Shown: piece after piece, positions 48,902 through 58,925 of the stretch | How the letters are laid out: the number at the start of each line of letters is the position of its first letter | Position numbering within the stretch: the first letter of the stretch is position 1 | Assembly (NCBI GenBank): GCA_037974665.1 | Contig: CM075773.1 | Span: forward strand, 66,322,263 to 66,386,262 | Length of the DNA stretch: 64,000 nucleotides | Direction: 5' to 3' | Source of the DNA: Ehretia macrophylla | Lineage: Eukaryota > Streptophyta > Magnoliopsida > Boraginales > Ehretiaceae | Position numbers and translations under genes: made by a program | Notes under the pieces: generated by a model | Told to the model about the DNA's origin: nothing | What the model saw: the letters and a program-made list of their open reading frames with translations, nothing else | The model's database searches: none

Positions 48902-51388
48902 TGTGACGCCTGAGATTTAGCCATGCATTTAATTACTGTTGCATCTTTGTTTGCGCATTTCCTTCTGTGCATTATTGACTGCCTTCTTGAGTTACTATTC
49001 ACTCCGTTTTTAAACTACCTTCTATTAGTTAATTAGCATTTTTATTAAATCATATTAATTGTAAAAGTAGTGGGAAAATGTGCAATTGAGCTAGAGGCGA
49101 TAGGAGATCTCGTTTAGAAAATGATTTTTAGTAGTTGAATGAATAGTGTTACGTAACTAACTTAGGTAATTAATTAGCTAGCATATATTTTACTATCTAA
49201 GCTTGTTTTAAAGCTTACTACGCACATTTTATTAGATCACTTAAGCACCCAAATGACCCCACCTCAACTTAACCCCTTTATTATATCACTTAAGCTCATA
49301 AAATGCAAAAGAAAAAAAAAATAAAAAGCTGAAAACAGGAGCCAAACCCGACAGCCCCTCTTTGCACTTGGGAGGAATTTTTCATCTTCAACTCTTCAAT
49401 TCAAGCCAAGCCAAGCCTTGAGCAACTAGTGTAGGGTGTTTGCAAGGTTCCTAGGTGCTTCTACGCATATTGGTGAGGGATTTCACGACTTGTTTTTGCA
49501 TTTTTAAATAGTTGCTCATTTCTTGATTTGTTGAAAATATGATTATATGCCATTGTAATTGTTATCTATGCTAATATACCATCTATATGAATGCTAGAGA
49601 ACACATTTGAGCCGTTGTTTCGCTTTTTAAACGGTTAGAATCGTTAGTTTGATTTTTAGGGTGAATAGTGATGTTTTTTCTAGGGTTTTGTGTAATTGCT
49701 CGAATTAGCTTGATTTAATGCTTCTAATAGATGCCTTAGGTGTTAGTGAAGATAGCCTAATAGCCCCGTACACTTGCATTGCCCTTAAATTGCCTAAAAA
49801 TGGAAAATAGCCGACTTTAATTTGGGGCTTTCGGGGTTAATGCGAATCCGGGTGGATTCGGGCTTCAATTCTAGTATCCTTAGGCTATCTAGGTGCTATA
49901 GATGCCTTGATATCCCTTGTTTGAAGCCCGGACAATGTAGGTGTAGTTTAAAGCCAAAAGAGGGAAATTGGGGCTTTCGGGGTAAACGCGGGCATTTGAA
50001 TGAGTTAGAAGGTTGAGAGGGTACCTTGGGGGTTAGTTAGAAGGTTTGGAGAGTTTCCTTTGAAAATGAAATCATTAACTTTGGTTTGGAAGAGAAATAG
50101 TTCGAAAAACAAAGGGGTTTAGGTGCAATTTAAGTTGTCTCACACTTCTAAACCCATGTCAGGACTTCTTGAGTGTTTATATGTGATTTTAAATTGATTT
50201 GGAGCTTTTGGTATGATTCTATGCTTATTTGGTATATGTTCATTTGTAAACTGCTTATTAGCTTCTATATTTGCTTCTATCCTAATTGCAACGAGGTCAA
50301 CCTACTTTGTTGATCCTCATATGTGTTAATGCTTATATTATTGCTATTAACTTGCCATCGTTAAGTGCATTGCATAGTGGTTGCGCAACCATAGTGTCAG
50401 GGGCGGATGTGTTGAATATCGGCTGGGCGGCAGAGGGCTTGCCGGTGGATATTCAAACTCCGTGCCCTATTCCCTCATTCGTCTGGTCCGGAGATTGCCA
50501 GGGGATGTTGGGTCGTAGGATTCGGGGTACATCCGGAGTACACCCACTGGAGTGTTTGGGGATTATGCCGGCTTATCGTGATCGTGCTCGTGGTTCGTGG
50601 ATCGTGATTGAAGACCAGTGAAGATTGGTGTATAGGGGATTGTTGAAATGTATCCTTTTAATTGTGTGGTTATTTAAGTTATCATTGTTTCTTTAATTGT
50701 TTAAGTGTTATTGTTGTGTAATTGTATTATCTGTTGCATTGCACGCCCCGGGACTATATCCTCACTGGGCAACAGTGGTTGCTCATACCTCGATATCTGT
50801 TTCAGGAGACGCTGAGGGTGATCCCCAGCTTGTTGATTTAGTTGAGGAAGAAGAAGTTCAGATCGAGCCTTTACCTTAGTTGCTGTGTCTGATAGCTTGA
50901 GGTGGTTAATGAATTTGCTGCTATGTGGAAAGTTCAATTAATTGTTTTATGTTCTATTTTGTGGCCTAAGGGCTATGTATATGTTTGTTGCGCAAGTCGA
51001 AGGATAGTAGATTGTGGTGTAGAATTGGAAGCCATGTCTTGTAATAACTTTTATTCTTGCCTTATTTCCTTGCATGCTTGGGAGTGGATGGTTAATGTAG
51101 AATGCTTTATCCTTTAAGTTGTTTTATTGATTTCCTAGAATGTCATGATTATAAAACTATGCTGACAACAAGTTCTCGCATGCTTGTGTGTTTTGGAGCT
51201 ATTGTGTACCATAAGGCTCGGATGGCCTTATAGCTTTGTTGTTTAATTAAGAAAAGCTTGTATTGTATTGTTGGGACTTTGTTTAAGTGTTTACAGGTTT
51301 TTAGAATGTCCACGGTACAGGGGAGACTCTGTCCGTGTGTCGGGTCCGGACTTAACCTTTAGCTTGGGGGTTGGGTCGGGGCGTGACA
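48902..51388 (+). repeat. chromovirus 5' LTR
   Basis: The LTR starts TGTGACGCC and ends TCGGGGCGTGACA, 2487 bp. The two ends are partly inverted copies of each other beyond the usual TG/CA. It contains the splice-like module described at 49473-50880. Confidence 0.95.
49473..50880 (+). other. intron-like module and short acidic ORF within the LTR
   Basis: A donor-like G|GTGAGGG at 49472/49473 and an acceptor-like CTGTTTCAG|G at 50805/50806 bracket 1333 bases. The bases after the acceptor encode a 24-residue acidic stretch, starting GDAEGDPQLVDL and ending EEEVQIEPLP, then TAG at 50878. The reverse solo LTR (30927-33128) has the same donor wording (minus strand, 32646), an acceptor at 31425, and a related 22-residue stretch with PQLV and EEVQLE before its stop. 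The solo LTR at 29913-34416 has G|GTGAGGG at 30410 and TTTCAG|G at 34024 followed by GEAKCEPQ. No in-frame ATG was found upstream of the junction, so translation is unproven. Confidence 0.45.
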
Positions 51389-51394
51389 TTTAAG

Positions 51395-51406
51395 TGGTAT
51401 CAGAGC
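51395..51406 (+). promoter_or_regulatory. chromovirus primer-binding site (tRNA-iMet)
   Basis: TGGTATCAGAGC lies six bases after the 5' LTR and is complementary to the initiator tRNA-Met 3' end. Confidence 0.9.
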
Positions 51407-51741
51407 TATAGATTGCATGAAGCCGGGTTAAATTTCTCGGTCTGTGGGTAGAGATTTGTTATGTGACTTTGTGAATACATGAGTCTTTGATTTTGATTGA
51501 CCTAAGTGAAATTTGAATAAGGAATGAACATGCTAGCATGGAAATAGAATATCAAGAGTCTAGAATGTCAAGTATGATCTAGTGATTTATGTTTACTTCA
51601 AGAATGTGGAATATTTATTTGAACTTCTATGTACTTGACTTTATGTGAATCTAATTGGACTTTTCTTCATGTGTTGCTTATAAATTGCATATATACATAT
51701 ATATATACCTATCATAACACTTTGCATTCTAGCTATTCGAG

Positions 51742-54700
51742 ATGGGGCCTCGCCGTCGTGCTGATAATCCGAATGTTGGTGGAGAACCCGAGGGGGTTCA
51801 GGGGCAAGAAGCTGAGGTGGCCGAAAATGCACCGCAGGTTCAAGAACCGAGCACTGCACAGATCTTGGCCACGATGGCCACAGCTATGAACACTATCGCC
51901 CAGTTTGTTACACAACAGGGTCAGCCAGGGGTTGTTGGAGGTAATCAGGCTGCGAGAGCCGGAGGTAGTGGCCCTACCGGAGGGAATCTGTATGATCGGT
52001 TTATACATCATGGGGCCTATACTTTCTTTGGGGAGCCGGACGATATGAAAGCTGAGATGTGGCTAAGGAAGTTCGAGAGAGTGGCAGCGATACTGGAGTG
52101 CCATGATGACAGGAAGATTACTTATGCTACTTTCCTTCTCGAGGGTGATGCTGAAGATTGGTGGAATACCATCAGTGAGAAGTGGGGAGCTGAGGGAGGT
52201 CATCATACGTGGGCCGACTTTGTCCGAGAATTTCGAGACAAGTATATATCGGTAGTTGCCCGCGAGAGGCGACAAACTGAGTTCATAAACTTGAAGCAGG
52301 GAAGTATGACGGTAGATCAATACGAGGCTACTTTTACCCGGCTTTCCCGTTATGCACCAGCTTTAATTCAGCCGGAGGACATGAAGATTCAGAGGTTCAT
52401 CTTGGGTTTGAGAAGAGATATTATGCTGAACTTGTCTTCAAATGATTTTCCCAACTATGCTGCAGTAGTCCGAGCTGCCTCGAGATATGAGAAACGGAAA
52501 GCCGATGTGTTAGCCGAGACCAGTCAATCGAGTAAACGGTTTCAGTCTCAGAGTCAAGGGTACCAGGGGCAGGCTGTATCAGTTGGGCAGAGTTCGCAGC
52601 CGAGGCAGACTCAGAGTTACACAGGGCCTACTCAGACTCAGGCACGACCAGTCCAGAGTCAGACTCAGAGTCAGTTCCGTCCAGCAGTTTCCCGTTCGTA
52701 GCAGGGTAGTTCAGCTACCTCTACTTACAGAGCTCCTTCGGGAGGCACTGTTGCAAGACGTCACCAGCAGTGCAACTTCTGTCAGCGCCAGGGCCACACT
52801 GAGGATGTTTGTTGGAAGAAACATAACAAGTGTACAGGTTGCGGCAGTGATCAGCACAGGGTTAAAGACTGTCAGAAATTTAAGAACCCTAGGGGTCAGA
52901 CATCAGCTCAGAACTCTCAGACCAGGGCACCAGCTGCAGCACCACCACCACGAGGCCAGGCCCGTGTATTTGCTTTGGATGCTGAGGAGCTTCCGGATAC
53001 TACCGCTGTGGTAGAAGGAATTTTTCTTCTTAACGATCAGTCAGTTAAGGTTTTAATTGATTCCGGGGCTTCGCATTCTTTTATTACTCCTACTTGTGCA
53101 CAAAATGCTAAATTGAAACATGATAAACTGTTGCATGAGATTGTGGTCTATACTCCTATGGGTCCGAAGTTTGTTACTAGGTCTATTTGCAGAGCATGTA
53201 GTATATTTATTGAAGGTCGTGTTTTTCCTGCTGATTTGATTATCCTACCCTTCAATGACTTTGAAATTATATTGGGGATGGACTGGTTAAGTAAATATTA
53301 TGCCCAGCTTGATTGTAGAAAGAAGATTGTGTATCTAGAAATGCCTGACCAGCCTGTACTTAAAATAGTTGGTAGTAGAAAATCTACGGGAACTCCTATT
53401 ATTTCTTCTATTAGGGCATCTAAATTATTGAGCAAGGGTTGTGAGGCTTATCTTGCATATTTGATTAATCAACCTGGGGATCAATTGAAATTGAATGATG
53501 TACCTATCGTGAGGGAGTTTCCGGGGGTCTTTCCTGAGGAATTACCTGGGTTACCGCCTGATAGAGAGATAGAGTTCATGATTGATTTATTGCCGGGGAC
53601 TTCACCTATCTCTAGGACTCCGTACAGAATGGCTCCACCTGAGTTGCAGGAATTGAAAGTTCAATTACAGGGCTTGCTTGAGAAGGGATTCATTCAGCCG
53701 AGTTCTTCGCCTTGGGGTGCGCCAGTCCTATTTGTTAAAAAGAAAGACGGATCTCTTCGCCTATGCATTGATTATCGGGGTCTTAATCAGGTAACCATCA
53801 AAAATAAATATCCTTTGCCTTTAATCGAAGAATTATTTGATCAGTTGCAAGGTTCCAGGGTATTCTCTAAATTTGATCTGAGGCAGGGCTATTATCAACT
53901 GAGGATTAAGAAAGATGATGTTCCTAAAACTGCTTTCAGAACTCGATATGGCCATTATGAATTTGTTGTCTTGCCGTTTGGTCTTACTAATGCTCCCGCC
54001 GCATTCATGGATTTAATGCAGAGGGTATTCCGTCCTTATCTGGATCAATTTGTGGTCATATTCATTGATGATATTCTTGTCTATTCTAAATATGAAGCAG
54101 AGCATGAACAGCATCTCAGAATTGTGTTGCAGACTCTTCAGGAGCATCAGTTATTTGCAAAGTTTAGCAAATGTGAATTCTGGCTTAAGCAAGTTGCTTT
54201 TCTGGGCCATATTATCTCGCAGGATGGTATTTCTGTTGATCCAGCGAAGATTGAAGTTGTGTTATCTTGGAAACGACCTGAAACTGTCACGGAGATTCGT
54301 AGCTTCCTTGGGTTAGCTGGGTATTATCGAAGATTTGTAAAGGATTTCTCTAAGATTGCAGGGCCTTTAACTCAACTTACTCAGAAGAAAACCGTATTTG
54401 ACTGGAATGATAAATGCGAGGCCAGCTTCCAGGACTTGAAGAAGAGATTGACTACAGCTCCTATTCTTGCTTTACCTGAGGGTTATGATAATCTGGTGAT
54501 CTATAGTGATGCTTCGAAGGAAGGTTTGGGTTGTGTATTGATGCAGAATGGCAGGGTTATTGCTTATGCTTCCAGGAAACTGAAACCTTATGAACTCAAC
54601 TATCCGACTCATGATCTTGAGCTTGCAGCTATCATTCTTGCATTAAAGAAATGGCGTCATTATCTCTGGGGCAACAAGTTTGAAATCTTTACAGATCATA

Positions 54701-56571
54701 AGAGCTTGAAATATCTGTTTTCACAGAAAGAGTTGAACATGAGGCAGAGGCGTTGGCTGGAATTACTTGAGGACTATAACTGCACCATTAACTATCTTCC
54801 AGGTAAGGCCAATATTGTTGCTGATGCTTTGAGGCGAAAGGCTACTGTTGCTAGCTTGATTATCAAGAATTGGGAATTCATGGAAGAATTGTGCTTGTGG
54901 AAGCCTAGTACTTCAAATTCTGGTATTCAATTTGCAAGTTTGCAGATTCAATCTCTGTTATTATCCAGGATTCGGGAAGCTCAACAGGCTGATCTTCAAT
55001 TATTGAAAGTCTTAGAGAATTCTAAAGGGGGAGAGTCGGATTTCAAACTGCACGACGATGGTATTCTCAAATTCAAAGGTAGAATCTGTATTCCGAATGA
55101 TCCAACTCTGAAGAAGGATATTCTTGCTGAGGCACACAGTTCCAGATATACTATCCATCCAGGCAGTACTAAAATGTATAGAGATTTGAAGCAGAACTTT
55201 TGGTGGAATAATATGAAGAGAGAAATTGCTGACTATGTTGCCCGATGTCTTACTTGTCAGAAAGTTAAAGCAGAACATCAGAGACATGCAGGGTTGTTGC
55301 AACCTTTGGCTATTCCTGTTTGGAAATGGGATCATATTACTATGGATTTCGTATCAGATTTACCGAGGTCTTCGAGGGGTAATGACTCAGTCTGGTTTAT
55401 TGTGGATAGACTGACCAAGACTTCTCATTTTATTGCTAAAAAGAAGTCTGATTCTCTTGATAAACTGGCAGAGTTGTATATTGAGAATGTTGTCCGACTA
55501 CATGGAATTCCAAAGAGTATCGTGTCAGATAGAGATCCCAGATTCACATCTCAGTTCTGGCAGAAAATTCAGAAAGCTTTGGGCACGAATTTGAATTTCA
55601 GTACAGCTTATCATCCTCAGACAGATGGTCAATCCGAGAGAACTATCTTAATCCACGAGGATATGTTGCGGGCTTGTATTCTGGACTTCGGTAAGAGTTG
55701 GGAGAAGTATTTGCCACTAGCAGAGTTCGCCTACAACAATAGTTATCAAGCTACTATTGGTATGGCACCTTATGAGGCACTTTATGGGCGTAAATGCCGG
55801 TCTCCTCTCTACTAGGATGATGTTGGTGAGATGAAGACTATCGACCCTACTCTTTTACCTGAAATGAACAAAATGATTGATCATGTGCAGCTTATCAGAA
55901 AAAGAATGCTTACAGCACAGAGCCGGCAAAAGAGTTATGCAGATAGACGCCGTCGTGATCTGAAATTTACTGTAGGGGATCGAGTATTTCTAAAAATTTC
56001 CCCTCGCAAGGGTTTAATTCGGCATGGTAAAGGAGGTAAACTCAGTCCTCGATATGTGGGACCATTTGAGATAACTGAAACTGTTGGTGATTTGGCTTAC
56101 CGTCTAGCTTTACTTCCCAGTCTGGGCAGAATTCATGACGTATTCCATGTTTCCATGCTTCGGAAGTATCAGCCAGATCCCTCTCACATACTTGAGCCGG
56201 AACCGCTAGAGATCAGTGAAACTTTGACCTACACAGAGAAACCTCTTCGAATTGTTGATCAGAAAGTTCAGGAGCTGAGGACTAAAAGCATTCCGATGGT
56301 TAAAGTTCTGTGGGATCATCACGGAGTAGAGGATGCGACATGGGAAAGAGAGGATCAGATGCGGGAACGGTATCCAGAGTTATTCGCCGAATCATGTAAG
56401 AATTCCGTGGACGCAATTAGTTTAAGGGGGAGAGGATGTGACGCCCGAGATTTAGCCATGCATTTAATTACTGTTGCATCTTTGTTTGCGCATTTCCTTC
56501 TGTGCATTATTGACTGCCTTCTTGAGTTACTATTTACTCCATTTTTAAACTGCCTTCTATTAGTTAATTAG
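51742..56571 (+). pseudogene. chromovirus gag-pol polyprotein with two TAG stops
   Basis: One frame from ATG 51742 encodes all domains. Gag has WLRKFERVAAILEC and GDAEDWW. Two CX2CX4HX4C knuckles follow ([14 protein letters not shown] and [14 protein letters not shown]), then protease with [10 protein letters not shown] (53060). Reverse transcriptase has [11 protein letters not shown] (54055-54087), and RNase H has IYSDASKEG and [10 protein letters not shown]. Integrase has an HHCC finger (ending CLTCQ), D at MDFVSDLP, D at VSDRDPRF and E at DGQSERT, followed by a GPF module (RYVGPFEI) and a chromodomain ending ATWEREDQMRERYPELF. TAG at 52699 falls before the knuckles, and TAG at 55813 falls just after the integrase core. 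Each is one transition from a sense codon (Gln, Trp). The frame runs through the polypurine tract and stops inside the 3' LTR. Confidence 0.95.
56421..56436 (+). promoter_or_regulatory. chromovirus polypurine tract
   Basis: TTTAAGGGGGAGAGGA directly abuts the 3' LTR. It would prime plus-strand DNA synthesis. It overlaps the reading frame of the polyprotein. Confidence 0.9.
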
Positions 56572-58925
56572 CATTTTTATTAAATCATATTAATTGTAAA
56601 AGTAATGGGAAAATGTGCAATTGAGCTAGAGGCGATAGGAGATCTCGTTTAGAAAATGATTTTTAGTAGTTGAATGAATAGTGTTACGTAACTAACTTAG
56701 GTAATTAATTAGCTAGCATATATTTTACTATCTAAGCTTGTTTTAAAGCTTACTACGCACATTTTATTAGATCACTTAAGCACCCAAATGACCCCACCTC
56801 AACTTAACCCCTTTATTATATCACTTAAGCTCATAAAATGCAAAAGAAAAAAATAAATAAAAAGCTGAAAATAGGAGCCAAACCCGACAGCCCCTCTTTG
56901 CACTTGGGAGGAATTTTTCATCTTCAACTCTTCAATTCAAGCCAAGCCAAGCCTTGAGCAACTAGTGTAGGGTGTTTGCAAGGTTCCTAGGTGCTCCTAC
57001 GCGTATTGGTGAGGGATTTCACGACTTGTTTTTGCATTTTTAAATAGTTGCTCATTTCTTGATTTGTTGAAAATATGATTATATGCCATTGTAATTGTTA
57101 TCTATGCTAATATACCATCTATATGAATGATAGAGAACACATTTGAGCCGTTGTTTCACTTTTTAAACGGTTAGAATCGTTAGTTTGATTTTTAGGGTGA
57201 ATAGTGACGTTTTTTCTAGGGTTTTGTGTAATTGCTCGAATTAGCTTGATTTAATGCTTCTAATAGATGCCTTAGGTGTTAGTGAAGATAGCCTAATAGC
57301 CCCGTGCACTTGCATTGCCCTTAAATTGCCTAAAAATGGAAAATAGCCGACTTTAATTTGGGGCTTTCGGGGTTAATGCGAATCCGGGTGGATTCGGGCT
57401 TCAATTCTAGTATCCTTAGGCTATCTAGGTGCTATAGATGCCTTGATATCCCTTGTTTGAAGCCCGGACAATGTAGGTGTAGTTTAAAGCCAAAAGAGGG
57501 AAATTGGGGCTTTCGGGGTAAACGCGGGCATTTGAATGAGTTGGAGGGTTGAGAGGGTACCTTGGGGGTTAGTTAGAAGGTTGGGAGAGTTTCCTTTGAA
57601 AATGAAATCATTAACTTTGGTTTGGAAGAGAAATAGTTCGAAAAACAAAGGGGTTTAGGTGCAATTTAAGTTGTCTCACACTTCTAAACCCATGTCAGGA
57701 CTTCTTGAGTGTTTATATGTGATTTTAAATTGATTTGGAGCTTTTGGTATGATTCTATGCTTATTTGGTATATGTTCATTTGTAAACTGCTTATTAGCTT
57801 CTATATTTGCTTCTATCCTAATTGCAACGAGGTCAACCTACTTTGTTGATCCTCATATGTGTTAATGCTTATATTATTGCTATTAACTTGCCATCATTAA
57901 GTGCATTGCATAGTGGTTGCGCAACCATAGTGTCAGGGGCGGATGTGTTGAATATTCGCTGGGCGGCAGAGGGCTTGCCGGTGGATATTCAAACTCCGTG
58001 CCCTATTCCCTCATTCGCCTGGTCCGAAGATTGCCAGGGGATGTTGGGTCGTATGATTCGGGGTACATCCGGAGTACACCCACTGGAGTGTTTGGGGATT
58101 ATGCCGGCTTATCGTGATCGTGCTCGTGGTTCGTGGATCGTGATTGAAGACCAGTGAAGATTGGTGTATAGGGGATTGTTGAAATGTATCCTTTTAATTG
58201 TGTGATTATTTAAGTTATCATTGTTTCTTTAATTGTTTAAGTGTTATTGTTGTGTAATTGTATTATCTGTTGCATTGCACGCCCCGGGACTATATCCCTC
58301 ACTGGGCAACAGTGGTTGCTCATACCTCGATATCTGTTTCAGGAGACGCTGAGGGTGATCCCCAGCTTGTTGATTTAGTTGAGGAAGAAGAAGTTCAGAT
58401 CGAGCCTTTACCTTAGTTGCTGTGTCTGATAGCTTGAGGTGGTTAATGAATTTGCTGCTATGTGGAAAGTTCAATTAATTGTTTTATGTTCTATTTTGTG
58501 GCCTAAGGGCTATGTATATGTTTGTTGCGCAAGTCGAAGGATAGTAGATTGTGGTGTAGAATTGGAAGCCATGTCTTGTAATAACTTTTATTCTTGCCTT
58601 ATTTCCTTGTATGCTTGGGAGTGGATGGTTAATGTAGAATGCTTTATCCTTTAAGTTGTTTTATTGATTTCCTAGAATGTCATGATTATAAAACTATGCT
58701 GACAACAAGTTCTCGCATGCTTGTGTGTTTTGGAGCTATTGTGTACCATAAGGCTCGGATGGCCTTATAGCTTTGTTGTTTAATTAAGAAAAGATTGTAT
58801 TGTATTGTTGGGACTTTGTTTAAGTGTTTACAGGTTTTTAGAATGTCCACGGTACAGGGGAGACTCTGTCCGTGTGTCGGGTCCGGACTTAACCTTTAGC
58901 TTGGGGGTTGGGTCGGGGCGTGACA
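56437..58925 (+). repeat. chromovirus 3' LTR
   Basis: This is a 2489-bp near-copy of 48902-51388 with scattered substitutions, including CGCCTGAG versus CGCCCGAG near the start, and a one-base insertion in ATATCCCTCAC. The donor-like and acceptor-like sites (57008/57009 and 58342/58343) and the acidic ORF are retained. Confidence 0.95.

Larger units (their letters stand above)
48902..58925 (+). mobile_element. full-length Gypsy chromovirus (Tekay/Del-like), 10.0 kb
   Basis: Target duplication CCTTG flanks the element (48897-48901 and 58926-58930). It has two LTRs of about 2.49 kb, a tRNA-Met primer site, one gag-pol frame, and a polypurine tract. The integrase ends in a GPF module and a chromodomain, which defines chromoviruses and can steer insertion to heterochromatin marks. 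The LTRs differ at about 25-30 positions by eye (about 1 percent), so the insertion is recent. Two TAG codons interrupt the polyprotein, so this copy is probably not autonomous. Confidence 0.95.

Noticed and set aside
54050..55335. Additional ORFs in other frames within the chromovirus pol
   Set aside because: Shadows of the gag-pol reading frame.
49822..58654. Identical ORFs at 49822/57358, 50286/57822 and 50902/58439 that look like duplicated genes
   Set aside because: They are the same positions in the two LTRs of one element, so identity reflects recent LTR duplication and not gene conservation.
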